A DNA stretch of 64,000 nt from NCBI RefSeq assembly GCF_004341395.1, contig NZ_SLXT01000016.1:1-64000 (forward strand), written 5' to 3'. Below the pieces are notes generated by a model. That model had not been told where the DNA came from. It did not search any database and saw only the letters and a list, made by a program, of their open reading frames with translations. The position numbers and the translations under genes are program-made. Position 1 is the first letter of the stretch. Every line of letters starts with the position of its first letter. This DNA is from Heliophilum fasciatum (GTDB lineage Bacteria; Bacillota; Desulfitobacteriia; Heliobacteriales; Heliobacteriaceae). Below, piece by piece: positions 43,314-53,332 of the stretch.

Positions 43314-44831
43314 TCACACTTTCGCCTGCGCCAGATGTAACCAGGAATGTGCGCGGTCAAGGACTTGAACCGGACGGCTTAACTCGATCAGCCCATCATC
43401 GACATAGGACAGTTGACGCATGCCGAGCAGCACCGTCGTGATCCCCTCGGTTGAACGCAATGCACGCAGTGCTGCTTGGCTTAACGTTGCCGTACCGGTC
43501 CAGTCCGGATCAGCTTGCTCCGTACAAGCTTTGATTCGGATCGCCGCGTCTGCCGCCTTGGCTTGCAGATAAAAACTGACCGCATCCAAAGCGTCATTCA
43601 CAGTCTCGGCATACTGCTTAGCCCATGCCAAAATATCAACCCGTTGGCGGTGCCGCTTATGACCCAGCAAGCCTTCGATGCCCGCTTGGATGGTTGGCCC
43701 AAAATAACGCCCGACCGCTTCATTCCATTCAAGGGGACTGGCAAATTGCGGCAACTGGTATTCAAGGATTTCACTGGCACAAAGCTTCATGGCCATCTCA
43801 TCAGCGTTACTCTTAGCCAAGGGATGAGCAACCAATATCGTTTTCTTCAACTGTTCTTCCATCAGTTTCAAATCTTTTTTGTACTTTTCTACCGCTTCCC
43901 AAGATACCGTTGCTTCTACGGTAACATCGGCAAGACGAATCAAGCGGTTGTTAACAATCGCATTGAGGGGTCGGTTAACCAGGACGGCTACATTTAATTG
44001 GCGGGCCAATTCCACAACAGTGCAACCGCCTGGTTGATTGCTTTCTGTCATTGCACCTGTCTCCAGCAGATTCAGCGGCAGTTCGATCACCTGAAAATGA
44101 TGGTCCTCTTTGATGGCCTTGGCGATCGCCACGATATCAGCGAATGGCATATGATCAAAACGCTCTTTGGCAACAGGGAACGTATTAGAACTGATGCCGT
44201 AAGCACCAATCCGTCCCGCTTCCACTTGCGTTTCCAGATAGCGAAAAGCCGCCTCGATGCGCCGTAAATATTCCTGTCGCGCAGTTGCAAGCGGTACTCC
44301 TTCTTCTTGTGCATGTTTTAAGTAATACTCGGGGTTATGCAGCAAAAAAACATCAACCGTCGCAACTTGTAACCGCTGTAAACTGCGCGTCAACTGATCG
44401 GCAAGAAAGTCCCGATGAATGCAATGTTCAAAACCAGGCTCCATAATCACTCGCTCGGGAAAAGGTTGTCCCCGGCGCCTTCGTTCCTGACTGATGGCAT
44501 AATTGGCACCTTGAATATAGCCGGCCTTCGTCACCAGCACCAATTCGTCGCGGCGGAGTTCTCCCGTTCCGATCAGTTCGGTAAGCACCTCACCGATCAG
44601 CGCTTCCGAGCGACCGTCGGCATAATTGGCACTGGTATCGATCAGATTGATTCCGCTTAAAAGTGCATGCCGCAACGCTTGCCGGTGTTGGATGCTACCG
44701 TTGTGAATCCGGTAAGCACCAAAGCCGGCTTGACTGACCTTCAACCCCGTCTGCCCCAGGGTATTATACATAAGTTTGGGATAGCGTTTAGCGTAGCCGG
44801 TGGTACTGTTGACGGTAGCCCCTTGAAGCAT
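43314..44831 (-). CDS. aldo/keto reductase with large C-terminal insertion
   Basis: NAD(P)H-dependent oxidoreductase of the AKR barrel family. Catalytic positions are visible: INLIDTSANYADGRSE (Asp and Tyr), LVLVTKAGYIQGA (Lys) and DVFLLHNPEYY (His). At 505 residues it is about 170 longer than usual; the extra sequence (about 305-445, beginning WEAVEKYKKDLKLMEEQLKK) is helical and lies before the closing STEGITTVLLGMRQLSYVDD cofactor segment. Substrate unknown. ATG has GAGGGAG 5 bases upstream. It follows the methyltransferase gene by 42 bases. Confidence 0.85.
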   Translation of the reverse strand: MLQGATVNSTTGYAKRYPKLMYNTLGQTGLKVSQAGFGAYRIHNGSIQHRQALRHALLSGINLIDTSANYADGRSEALIGEVLTELIGTGELRRDELVLVTKAGYIQGANYAISQERRRRGQPFPERVIMEPGFEHCIHRDFLADQLTRSLQRLQVATVDVFLLHNPEYYLKHAQEEGVPLATARQEYLRRIEAAFRYLETQVEAGRIGAYGISSNTFPVAKERFDHMPFADIVAIAKAIKEDHHFQVIELPLNLLETGAMTESNQPGGCTVVELARQLNVAVLVNRPLNAIVNNRLIRLADVTVEATVSWEAVEKYKKDLKLMEEQLKKTILVAHPLAKSNADEMAMKLCASEILEYQLPQFASPLEWNEAVGRYFGPTIQAGIEGLLGHKRHRQRVDILAWAKQYAETVNDALDAVSFYLQAKAADAAIRIKACTEQADPDWTGTATLSQAALRALRSTEGITTVLLGMRQLSYVDDGLIELSRPVQVLDRAHSWLHLAQAKV

Positions 44832-44873
44832 CGCGACTCCCTCTTTCTGATCCGGTTACTGTTTTACCACGTT

Positions 44874-45470
44874 TTAAATATCAGAGGGAAACTGCTTAGG
44901 GACAGTCCCGCTGATCGCATAATGTTCAGCAAAATCAGGCATCTCGATGATATACAAAAAACCGGCATTTTCAAGTTGTTTGATCACCGTCGCCGCGGCC
45001 ACACGATGATTTAGCGGTGGACCACTCAGTGTTGCTTCCGCCTTCCAATCGACAATCAATAAGCGGCCACCGGGCGCAAGGATGCGACGCAACTCTTGCA
45101 GCATCGCCGCAGGCTCGTGCAATTCGTGATAGACCGCCACAAGCACCGCTGCCTGACAACAATGATCATCAATGGGCAAGCGGCTCTCTTCGGATAACTT
45201 CCATTCAATCTGTTTCAATTCCGACGGAGTCAACGCTTGCCCCGCTTCCAGCATCGCCGGTGAAGTATCGCAGGCAAAGACTTTCCCATTGGCCCCGACG
45301 GCATGGCCCAAGGGAATAGCCACATAACCGATACCGGCACCGATATCAGCAACTTGATCTCCCGCTTGCACTTGCATCAGTTGAACGATCGCTTCCGGCG
45401 GCAGTTTGCGCCGCCGTTCCGGGTTCTCTAACTTGGCCAGTTGTTCCGGATTAAACTTATGATGAGCCAT
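44874..45470 (-). CDS. class I SAM-dependent methyltransferase
   Basis: A 198-residue small-molecule-type methyltransferase. VQAGDQVADIGAGIGYVAIPLG is motif I, VFACDTSPAMLE motif II, and ILAPGGRLLIVDWKAEATLSGPPLNHRV the post-III region, resembling UbiE/YcgJ-like enzymes. The start MAHHKFNPEQLAKLENPERRRKLPPE is common in this clade. Substrate unknown. It may be co-transcribed with the aldo/keto reductase. Confidence 0.88.
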   Translation of the reverse strand: MAHHKFNPEQLAKLENPERRRKLPPEAIVQLMQVQAGDQVADIGAGIGYVAIPLGHAVGANGKVFACDTSPAMLEAGQALTPSELKQIEWKLSEESRLPIDDHCCQAAVLVAVYHELHEPAAMLQELRRILAPGGRLLIVDWKAEATLSGPPLNHRVAAATVIKQLENAGFLYIIEMPDFAEHYAISGTVPKQFPSDI

Positions 45471-45561
45471 AAAAAGACCACCTTTCGTTATGGAGAGCCA
45501 AGCATGCTATCCGCCTGCTTTCCCTAAGTATCAGCTTACTCGTTTCTTTATCTACAATAAC

Positions 45562-45607
45562 ATAAAAGCCGCTCTTTATGCTCATATTCATAAGCAAAAG
45601 AGCGGCG
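45562..45607 (-). terminator. terminator downstream of ferredoxin gene
   Basis: GCCGCTCTTT pairs with AAAAGAGCGGC, with the stem extended by ATGC/GCTTAT, and TTTTATG follows on the minus strand. Confidence 0.75.
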
Positions 45608-45662
45608 ACGCAACCGAGTCAATCAGGTATGTACCAGTTAACTTGCCGGTACATGGTTAACC

Positions 45663-45839
45663 TTATACCTTGGCAATGCAGTTTGTGGGACAATCGCGTG
45701 CACAACTCCCACAATCGATACAATCAGCTTCCCGGATCTCAAGCATTTCATCTGCTCGCGTGAAGATGCACGATACAGGACAAACATCCTGGCAAACACC
45801 ACAAGCGATACATTCATTTTCGTCAATACGGTAGGCCAT
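45663..45839 (-). CDS. 2[4Fe-4S] ferredoxin
   Basis: A 58-residue low-potential electron carrier of clostridial type. Two cluster motifs, CIACGVCQDVCPVSC and CIDCGSCARDCPTNC, each CxxCxxCxxxC, are separated by 19 residues including an acidic turn. ATG at 45839 is preferred (AAAGGGTGG upstream). It stands alone with its own terminator. Partner enzymes cannot be told from context; a role with hydrogenase or pyruvate:ferredoxin oxidoreductase would be typical. Confidence 0.95.
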   Translation of the reverse strand: MAYRIDENECIACGVCQDVCPVSCIFTRADEMLEIREADCIDCGSCARDCPTNCIAKV

Positions 45840-45953
45840 GGGATCCACCCTTTCCGATGATTATTTCTTTAATAGTAATGAGTATCTTTCGTAAAATATT
45901 CAACATCAGACTTGAGATTCCTTGAAGTGGACCAAGAAAATTTGAAAAAATCT

Positions 45954-47168
45954 TTACTGGGCTGCAGCACGATAGGACGCACCCAGCTGGCCCCGTGTCT
46001 GCGCCAACACCTGTTCCAGCGTGGGCAGATCGTCCCGCGTCAGGTACGGTTCGCGACCGTTCTTGATTTGGGCAATGGCATCTTCGACAGCGACCATCCG
46101 GTACATTAATCGTCCTTTCTCTTGATAGGAGTGAACGTACGTGGGTATATAGGTCACTTCCTGCAACGTGGTCTGCCCGTTCGTACTGTCTTTCTCCAAT
46201 TTTACTTGCACAATGACACCACTGTTGCGCTCCAACCCGCGCTGAGCACCCACAGAATTGCCTAAGCTGTAGATGACATAACGGTCTTTGCCTTGCACCG
46301 CAATGATCTCAGCCGGCTGAATTACATGCGGGTGACTGCCGAAGATGATATCGGCACCGGCCTCAAAAAAGTCGCGGGCCCATTTTTTTTGCTCGGCCGT
46401 AGGCTGCGGTGCATATTCAACGCCCCAGTGCAGCAAGAGTACCACCACGTCCACTTGGGGGCGCAGCGCTTTAATGTCAGCAAGAATGCGCCCATGGTCA
46501 AGAAAGTTATAAAACTCGGGATGGTTTTTGGGCACCGGAATGCCGTTGGTGCTGTAACCATAGGCCAAATAACCTACCTTGACGCCACGAATGTTTTTAA
46601 TCAAAAAGCTGTCCCGTTCTTGCGCGTTACGATTCGTGCCGGCCACATCGAGACCGGCTTTTTGCAATGCGTCCATCGTGCGCAGTGCGCCGGCGTAGCC
46701 GCGATCAAGGATGTGATTATTGGCCGTCGTCACGAGATCAAAGCCACTTTGTTTCATGGCTGTTGCCAGTTCATCAGGACTGTTAAACAAGGGGTAGCCC
46801 GTATAGCCGGTCGCGGGGCCGGCCATGGCTGACTCCAGATCAACAGAAGCGTAGTCACCTTTTTCCAAGTAGGCACGCACAGGGGCAAAAAGGTGGTCGA
46901 AACGATACGTGCCGTCCGGCTGCAAGCCTGAGTCGATCAAGGTGTTATGCATGAGAATATCGCCGGTGGCAACAAGCGTAATCGTTTCTTTTGCCGGTTT
47001 TGCCGGTTGGACAGGTACTGCCGGGGTCGTGGGGGCCGAGGAAGCCGCTGAAGGGGCCGAAGATGCCCTTGATGGAACTGATGTTCCTGTACCTGCTGCT
47101 TGTATACATCCCGTCATTACGAAAATCATCAAACCGAAAAGTACGATGGATGTCCAAAGCCTTGCCAT
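45954..47168 (-). CDS. CapA family lipoprotein
   Basis: A 404-residue exported protein of the PGA_cap/CapA metallophosphoesterase-like family. Signal peptide with lipobox VMTGC, a Ser/Ala/Pro-rich linker (about 25-60), then TLVATGDILMHNTLI, DYASVDLESAMAGP, DLVTTANNHILDRGYAG, LLLHWGVEYAPQPTAEQKKWA and GSHPHVIQPAEI, which are the family metal-site motifs. Homologues act in poly-gamma-glutamate export, but no capB or capC adjoins it, so the role is open. ATG at 47168 has AAGGAG 6 bases upstream. Confidence 0.88.
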   Translation of the reverse strand: MARLWTSIVLFGLMIFVMTGCIQAAGTGTSVPSRASSAPSAASSAPTTPAVPVQPAKPAKETITLVATGDILMHNTLIDSGLQPDGTYRFDHLFAPVRAYLEKGDYASVDLESAMAGPATGYTGYPLFNSPDELATAMKQSGFDLVTTANNHILDRGYAGALRTMDALQKAGLDVAGTNRNAQERDSFLIKNIRGVKVGYLAYGYSTNGIPVPKNHPEFYNFLDHGRILADIKALRPQVDVVVLLLHWGVEYAPQPTAEQKKWARDFFEAGADIIFGSHPHVIQPAEIIAVQGKDRYVIYSLGNSVGAQRGLERNSGVIVQVKLEKDSTNGQTTLQEVTYIPTYVHSYQEKGRLMYRMVAVEDAIAQIKNGREPYLTRDDLPTLEQVLAQTRGQLGASYRAAAQ

Positions 47169-47351
47169 GATCTTCTCCTTCATCAATGTAGAAATTTTTT
47201 GTATTTCAATGATTTTACTATATTTCTACCGTTTTAACGATAGATATCCGGGAGGATTCTCGCCCATTCGAGGCCGATCTTGGTAAGGAATCTTGACATC
47301 CCCGCTTGATTATCCTAAGGTTAAGCCCATCAACGATATGAGAGGTTGTCT

Positions 47352-48278
47352 ATGACTGATATTTGCTTCGGCTATGCCTGCATCAACAATTCCCTGCCCT
47401 CGCGCTTTCGCACCATGCAGCGTAAGCAATACCTTGAGTTAGCCGCCAAGGATGAAACCCTGGCCATGGAAAAAGCCAAAAGCATCACCATTTTCAACCT
47501 AAAAGAAGCGCTGCGCATCTTGCGCTGGAACCGTGAAAACAAGGTGCCTTTTTATCGCTTCAGCAGCGATCTGGTTCCCCTGGCGACCATCGCTGAACTG
47601 CGCCGGTCGCGAACCTGGTATGATGATCCGGAGATTCGCCAAAACTGTGCCGCCATTCACCACCATGTAGAGACCTATGGTCCCCGGACCAGCCTCCATC
47701 CCGGCCAGTATTGCGTCCTCAACACGCCCAATCCGGATGTACTGACAACAAGTCTTTTTGACTTACAGCACCATGTGACGCTGGCCAAAATGCTTGGTGC
47801 AACGGCATTGATTGTGCACATTGGCGGCGGCTACGGTAATAAAACCAAAGCGATGGAACGATTTATCGAAGTGGCTCATGGTTTAGATGAAACAACGCGC
47901 TCCCTGCTGTGCATCGAAAACGATGATCGCACTTACACCTTGGAAGAAACGTGCTTTGTCGGTGAAAAAGCGGGGTTGCCCGTTGTCTTTGATGTGCATC
48001 ATCACCGCTGCAACCCTTGCGACGCACCGGCGAAGCATCTCGCCTGTGCCTTGAACACGTGGGGCGACCGGCGTCCGAAAGTGCACATCAGCACCGGCGT
48101 TACCGGTCCCACCGACCGCCGTCATGCCGATTACATCGCACCGGAGGATTTTGAAGTGCTGGCGCAGATGCTCGCCGACGCCGGCAGTTCCGTCGCCGAT
48201 GTGGACATCATGGTCGAAGCCAAGGAAAAAGACAAAGCGTTATTGCAGTTGCGAGAGCAAATTGCCCAAAGCCTTTAA
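47352..48278 (+). CDS. uvsE: UV DNA damage endonuclease UvsE
   Basis: Nicks DNA 5' to UV photoproducts and starts an alternative excision repair route. The TIM-barrel shows FGYACINNSLPSRFRTMQ, FYRFSSDLVPLAT, TSLHPGQYCVLNTPNPDV, LIVHIGGGYGNKTKA, LLCIENDDRTYTLEE, VVFDVHHHRCNP and VHISTGVTG with the metal His and Glu residues. ATG at 47352 has GAGAGG 6 bases upstream. 308 residues. A possible TTGACA lies at 47293-47298. Convergent with sbcC across a shared terminator. Confidence 0.95.
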   Translation: MTDICFGYACINNSLPSRFRTMQRKQYLELAAKDETLAMEKAKSITIFNLKEALRILRWNRENKVPFYRFSSDLVPLATIAELRRSRTWYDDPEIRQNCAAIHHHVETYGPRTSLHPGQYCVLNTPNPDVLTTSLFDLQHHVTLAKMLGATALIVHIGGGYGNKTKAMERFIEVAHGLDETTRSLLCIENDDRTYTLEETCFVGEKAGLPVVFDVHHHRCNPCDAPAKHLACALNTWGDRRPKVHISTGVTGPTDRRHADYIAPEDFEVLAQMLADAGSSVADVDIMVEAKEKDKALLQLREQIAQSL

Positions 48279-48283
48279 CACCA

Positions 48284-48332
48284 AAAAGCCGGTGCTTGAC
48301 TTCATCTCGTAAGTCAAACACCGGTTTTTTAC
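48284..48332. terminator. bidirectional terminator between uvsE and sbcC
   Basis: AAGCCGGTG and TTGACTT pair with AAGTCAA and CACCGG, one mismatch, flanked by A- and T-runs. Confidence 0.85.
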
Positions 48333-48338
48333 GTTCAT

Positions 48339-51300
48339 TCAACCAATCTCAATCCGCACCTGGCTGCCGCTACCGGCCACTTCGCTGTGGGTGACCATCA
48401 AACGCCGGATCAGTCGCTGCTGCAATTCCTGCACATGGCTGATCACACCGATGGCCCGGCGGCCCGTCTGCAATTGTTCCAGCGTGCCCATGACCACATC
48501 AAGCGTATCGGCATCGAGGGTACCAAATCCTTCATCCAGAAAGAAAAACTCCAGTGGATATTTGCCTTGTAATTGAATCTGCGCCGACAAGGCCAGCGCC
48601 AGCGCCAACGATGCTTGGAAGGTCTCGCCACCGGACAGAGAGGCTACGGGACGTTTGACGCCACCGTTGGCATCGTCGCGGATCACAAAGCCGCCGTCGA
48701 GAATCTCCAGGGCATAACGATTGCGCGTCATCTGTTTAAGCTGCTCCGATGCTTGCTGCGCCACAAATTCCACTTGTTCCTGCGCAAGAAAATCAACCAA
48801 ACAGTCGCCGCGTAAAAGCGCCTTGAGCTGGTTGAGCCGATGGCCCTCCTCAGCCAGCGCTTCTTGCCGTTTTTTCAACTGCTGCCAGCGCTCTTGTTTG
48901 CCGGTGATCACTTGATAAGCTTGCTCACAAGCACCGCGTTGGCTCGTCGCAGTTTCCAATGCTTGCTGCTGTTCCTGCCACAGCGCTTCTTGACGTTCCC
49001 ATGCTTCCGGCGACAACGTACGACCGCCCAGTTGTTCCTGCAACTGGGCCCATTCTGCTTGCAAGCGTTTTCCCTGATCCAGGTATTCCGTCATCCATCC
49101 TTGCAGCTTGGCTTTTTCATCGTTGTCCACCAGCGACGCCCGGACCTCCTGAACAGCAGTAAAACCTGTCTGGCGAAGCGCTGCCGTCAGTTCTTCTTGG
49201 ACTGTGGCCTGTTCCCCTTGGGCAACCTGCCACAACGTCCCTTGGCGCTCGCGCTCTTCGCTGGCTTTTTCCCGTTGCTCGCGAGCCTGTTGTACGTCAA
49301 TGTGGGCATTTTTCTCATCATGTTGGATCTTCGTAAGTTGTTCATTAATCGTTTGCAAAAGAACCGACGCTTTCCTGCCGCCGGTCATCTGGTGGACCTT
49401 GGCTTGCAGCGCTGCCACTTGCAGGGCTTTTCCCTTTTCCAATGATATCCATTGCAGGACTTCCCCCGAAGCCGTTCGCTCCTGCGCTTGCGCTTGGGTT
49501 AACGCTTCTTCACAGGCGGCCAGTTCAGCAACGCGCCCTTGCATCTGCCGGCGCAGGGTTTCGCACCTTTGATCTTGACGGTGAATGGCGGCTGCCCGTT
49601 CCCTCACCTTCTGGATGCCGCCGGTCAACAGATCCTGACCATCTTCCCCCCACAACGCCAATACCTGGCGGAAAGCTTCCTCGGCTGTCGTCAACTCCGC
49701 TCGCGCTTGGGTGTGCACTTCCTGCGACTGCTGCCATTCCCGTTCGGCTGCTTCGACCAGTTGATAACCCGACTGATGCTCCGCTTTGGCCGTGGTCAGC
49801 TTCTCTTGGAGCAAACGCAGTTGCTGCCCTGCTTGTTCCCGCTCCTGTTGCCATTTGGCCAGTTGCTCCCGTTTCTCACCGATTCCCCGGTCACCAAGCG
49901 CAATCTGCTGCTGCAACTGTTCGGCTGTCGGGATAGCCGGATCAAGAGGTAAGCCCAAAGGATGTTTGCCGGGCCAGCGCTCATTGGCCTGCTGGCGCAG
50001 TTCGATGATGGCCGCTACCGTTTCGGCCAAGTCTTTGTCCAGCAGTTCCAGACGGGCTTCATCGGCACGAAACTGCTGTTTCCAGTTTTCTTCGGCTTTT
50101 TGCACTTTCGCCAGTTTTTCTTCGGACAGGGCCAGCGCCTGTTCCCGCTGGGCCTTTTCTTCGCTTTCATCGATATCGATAACTTTAACGTCCGCCAAGG
50201 CCGGGTGCGGATGATCAAGAGAGCCGCAGACCGGGCAAGGTGCGCCGGGATGTAAATCCGCAGCCAGGTGGGCAGCAAGAGCTCGTTTGTTTTGCAGCGC
50301 CAGATCGAGCAGCGCTTCCCGTTGACCTTTAACGGCCCTTTCCAACTCGGCTCGCTCTTTTTCCAATGACGCAATCTGGGCCTGCGCTTGGCTTCTTGCT
50401 TCGCCAAGCTTCTGACGCCAGACCAGCAGATCGCCCCGGCGCGTCTCCCGCTCTTGCAAGGGATTGAGCAAGCCACGCACTTCTTCCAAACGTAACGCCA
50501 ACCGATTTAAAACGTCTTCACTGACTGGCGGTTGGCCGGCAACCTGTTCCTCCAGTGCCATCGCTTGAAGCCATTCGGCTTGCAGCATGGCCGCTTGCTG
50601 CCCCTTAGCTTCCCAGTTACTGCGTGCTTGAGCGACTGCTTGCTGCCGAAGAAGCGCTTCCTTGTTCGCTTGCTCCCACAAACGCGCTTGCCGGCGCAGT
50701 TCTTCGCCTTTTTGTTTGGCGTCATCGACCTGCCGGCGGTAATCGGCGGTGACCTGGTTCGCTTCTACGGCCGCCTCATCGTCCCGGTTTAATTTGTGCA
50801 GGTTTTCTTTTTGGACCAGCCAGCGCTGCCGGTCTTGTTCCGCGGCCTGGGCGGCTGCTTGTTTTTGGGCCAGTTGTGTCTTGGCCTGGGACCAATCGGC
50901 AGATAATCCTTCCAGTTGCTGTTCTACCTCTTGCGCTTCTTGCAACTGCACTTGCTGGGCGATCAACCGCGGTTCCTCGGTCACCCGTAACTGTTGCGCC
51001 GTTTCCCAGCGTGCTTGAACTGCCTTTAATGTAGCCTCGGCGGCTACCGCCTGCTGCTCCGCCTTTTCTTTGGCTACTGCCAGTTGGGCGGCTACTTCCG
51101 TCGTTCTTTCCGCTCTTACGATCAGCGGTAGAACTTTTTCCGCCTCGTCAGCACGTTCAACTTGCGTCTGGACCTGCCGGAAGCGTTCGGCCTGGCTTTG
51201 ATGCGCTTCTACCTGTTCGGTCTTGACGGCCAATTGATTTTGCAATTTGCAGACTTCCCGGGCTTCTTCCACCGCTTTTTGCAACTTGTCCAGCTTCTTT

Positions 51301-52007
51301 TTACTTCGCTGCTCCTCTGCTTGCGCCGCTTCCAGTGCCGCCTGCGCACGGTTGATCGCTTCCGGTGATGCATCGCCAAGACCAGCCAACTCGCCCTCCA
51401 CATTGAGCCGCTCTTCCGTGACCAGGCTGCTGCGCCGACTGAGCCGCTCCGATAAGTGTCGACCGTACTGCTCCAAGTTAAAGAGGCGCTGCAGCATGGC
51501 CCGGCGATCTTTGCCGCTTAAACTCAAAAATTCAGCGAATTTTCCTTGTGGGAGTACAACGGCCCGCGTAAAATCATCACAGTGGATCCCTAAGAGATTC
51601 TCAATGGCACGGGTGACGGCATTGGCACCTTCCTCCAAGATCCGTTCCTGCCCGGTCCTGTCAATAGCGACCAAACGGCTGACTGTGTTTTTGACGGCAT
51701 CTTTATCGCCGCGACTGTAGCGCCGGTCGACGCGGTAGGTAGACCGATCATTGCCGAGGCCCAAGGTAAACTGCAAAGTCACTTCCAGGCTGTTTTCACC
51801 GTGATTGAGGATTCCGCGGGTACCGTTGCTGGCCCGGATCACTTTGCCGTAGAGTGCCAGCGTAATCGCATCCAAAATCGTCGATTTGCCGCTGCCGGTG
51901 TGACCGAAGATGCCGAATACACCGGCGTCGGTCAAGCGATCAAAATCAATTTCTTGGCGCTTGCGAAAACTATTCAGCCCGGCGATGGTCAGCTTGATCG
52001 GCTTCAT
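48339..52007 (-). CDS. sbcC: nuclease SbcCD subunit C
   Basis: The Rad50-like ATPase of the SbcCD nuclease, which opens hairpins and blocked DNA ends. N-terminal FGIFGHTGSGKSTILDAITLALYG (Walker A), two long coiled coils, a zinc hook CPVC near residue 591 (HPGAPCPVCGSLDHPHPA), and the C-terminal LSGGETFQASLALALALSAQ signature with FFLDEGFGTLD (Walker B). 1,222 residues. Its start overlaps sbcD by 38 bases with SD AGGAGG inside sbcD. Confidence 0.96.
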   Translation of the reverse strand: MKPIKLTIAGLNSFRKRQEIDFDRLTDAGVFGIFGHTGSGKSTILDAITLALYGKVIRASNGTRGILNHGENSLEVTLQFTLGLGNDRSTYRVDRRYSRGDKDAVKNTVSRLVAIDRTGQERILEEGANAVTRAIENLLGIHCDDFTRAVVLPQGKFAEFLSLSGKDRRAMLQRLFNLEQYGRHLSERLSRRSSLVTEERLNVEGELAGLGDASPEAINRAQAALEAAQAEEQRSKKKLDKLQKAVEEAREVCKLQNQLAVKTEQVEAHQSQAERFRQVQTQVERADEAEKVLPLIVRAERTTEVAAQLAVAKEKAEQQAVAAEATLKAVQARWETAQQLRVTEEPRLIAQQVQLQEAQEVEQQLEGLSADWSQAKTQLAQKQAAAQAAEQDRQRWLVQKENLHKLNRDDEAAVEANQVTADYRRQVDDAKQKGEELRRQARLWEQANKEALLRQQAVAQARSNWEAKGQQAAMLQAEWLQAMALEEQVAGQPPVSEDVLNRLALRLEEVRGLLNPLQERETRRGDLLVWRQKLGEARSQAQAQIASLEKERAELERAVKGQREALLDLALQNKRALAAHLAADLHPGAPCPVCGSLDHPHPALADVKVIDIDESEEKAQREQALALSEEKLAKVQKAEENWKQQFRADEARLELLDKDLAETVAAIIELRQQANERWPGKHPLGLPLDPAIPTAEQLQQQIALGDRGIGEKREQLAKWQQEREQAGQQLRLLQEKLTTAKAEHQSGYQLVEAAEREWQQSQEVHTQARAELTTAEEAFRQVLALWGEDGQDLLTGGIQKVRERAAAIHRQDQRCETLRRQMQGRVAELAACEEALTQAQAQERTASGEVLQWISLEKGKALQVAALQAKVHQMTGGRKASVLLQTINEQLTKIQHDEKNAHIDVQQAREQREKASEERERQGTLWQVAQGEQATVQEELTAALRQTGFTAVQEVRASLVDNDEKAKLQGWMTEYLDQGKRLQAEWAQLQEQLGGRTLSPEAWERQEALWQEQQQALETATSQRGACEQAYQVITGKQERWQQLKKRQEALAEEGHRLNQLKALLRGDCLVDFLAQEQVEFVAQQASEQLKQMTRNRYALEILDGGFVIRDDANGGVKRPVASLSGGETFQASLALALALSAQIQLQGKYPLEFFFLDEGFGTLDADTLDVVMGTLEQLQTGRRAIGVISHVQELQQRLIRRLMVTHSEVAGSGSQVRIEIG

Positions 52008-53244
52008 CGGCTACCTCCTGCTCCAGCCCCTCCTGGGCCAATTCCAAAAACAACTGCACCAGTGCCGGTTCCGGTGCCCCACCGCCGGTCTGTTGCTGAT
52101 AAAAACGAATAAAGCGCTGCTCCAGGGAAAGATTTTTCAATGCTTCTTTGGCGAGGCGGTCCTCTTCACTTTGGTTGATCGTCACGCGAATATTGACGAA
52201 CCCGGGATGGAGGTTTTTGATCTGCCCGATCTCATCAAGCGTCAGCGGGCGTTCTAAGCAGATCTCCAAGTCAATCCAGGCGTTAGCGTCTTTGCCCGAC
52301 TCGGTATGTACTTTCAGTTCTTCCAGGCCGCCCCGGATGACCCACTTGGTCAGCGGCTTGCCCGACATCAGGGGAATTTCCGTCACCACCGCCGGCTGCC
52401 CCGGCAGGAGATCGACGAGCGTCACCGATTTGGCTTGTCCCGCTTCGGAAAAACTGTAGGCTAAGGGTGAGCCGGAATAGCGGATCGGCATGGTCGCACC
52501 CCGGATATTTTGCGGCCGGTGGAGGTGCCCCAGCGCCACATACTGCGCCGATGGCGGAAAAACACCGGGCTGAACAGCATAAGCGCCACCCATCTGAATG
52601 GCGTTTTCCGAATCAGAAACAGCGCCGCCACAGACATAAAGATGGCTCACAACCAGGTTAACTGTATCATCACGAAAATGGCCGGCCAACTCGGCAAAAA
52701 TCTGCTGCAGCCGCTCGTTGTAGCCCTTTTGAATCGCCCCTTCTTCCGTGCTGCTTGCCAGCAATTCTTTGAGCCGTCCTTCCGACGGATAGGGCAGGGC
52801 AGCGATCACGGCGTGATGGTCACAACGGGGTACTTTGATTTCCACCCAAGAAGCTCCGGCAGCGACGCGACTGACACGCTCCGGTGACGCCAAAAGGTCA
52901 GGCATCATGATATGCTTGGGATGACCGAGCAAGCTGATGCCCAAGCGATCGGCGAGGGGTGACGGCGCACAAAGACGCTCGGGGTTATCATGGTTGCCGG
53001 CAATCAGCAGCAAGCCCCGCGTACCGTTACAAGCCAGGCGGCTCAGCGCATCGTAAAACAGCTCTTCCGCCGCGGCGCTGGGGTTGGCATGTTGAAAAAC
53101 ATCACCGGCCAAGACGATCAAATCGACTTGCTCCCGGTCACAGATGATGCAAAGCTCATCGACGAAGGCTTTTTGTTCGGCAAGCCGCTCGCGTCCTTCA
53201 AGGGTTTTGCCGAAATGCCAGTCGGAAGTGTGTAAAATTCGCAA
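51970..53244 (-). CDS. sbcD: nuclease SbcCD subunit D
   Basis: The Mre11-like Mn-dependent nuclease. MRILHTSDWHFGKTLEG, LIVLAGDVFQHANPSAAA, LLIAGNHDNPERL and YVALGHLHRPQ are the phosphoesterase motifs. 424 residues. TTG start 8 bases after AGGAGG. It leads the sbcDC pair. Confidence 0.96.
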   Translation of the reverse strand: MRILHTSDWHFGKTLEGRERLAEQKAFVDELCIICDREQVDLIVLAGDVFQHANPSAAAEELFYDALSRLACNGTRGLLLIAGNHDNPERLCAPSPLADRLGISLLGHPKHIMMPDLLASPERVSRVAAGASWVEIKVPRCDHHAVIAALPYPSEGRLKELLASSTEEGAIQKGYNERLQQIFAELAGHFRDDTVNLVVSHLYVCGGAVSDSENAIQMGGAYAVQPGVFPPSAQYVALGHLHRPQNIRGATMPIRYSGSPLAYSFSEAGQAKSVTLVDLLPGQPAVVTEIPLMSGKPLTKWVIRGGLEELKVHTESGKDANAWIDLEICLERPLTLDEIGQIKNLHPGFVNIRVTINQSEEDRLAKEALKNLSLEQRFIRFYQQQTGGGAPEPALVQLFLELAQEGLEQEVADEADQADHRRAE

Positions 53245-53332
53245 AAGTTCGGCCTCCTGATCAAAAATTGCCCATACTGCAAAAAAATCGGCAGATTTTA
53301 CGCGGATGCCAAGAGCATTGCTCGCATGTCAG

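Noticed and set aside
48400-51900. Repetitive Gln/Glu-rich sequence in sbcC (also in smc)
   Set aside because: Heptad pattern of coiled coil in known proteins, not a DNA repeat or separate element.
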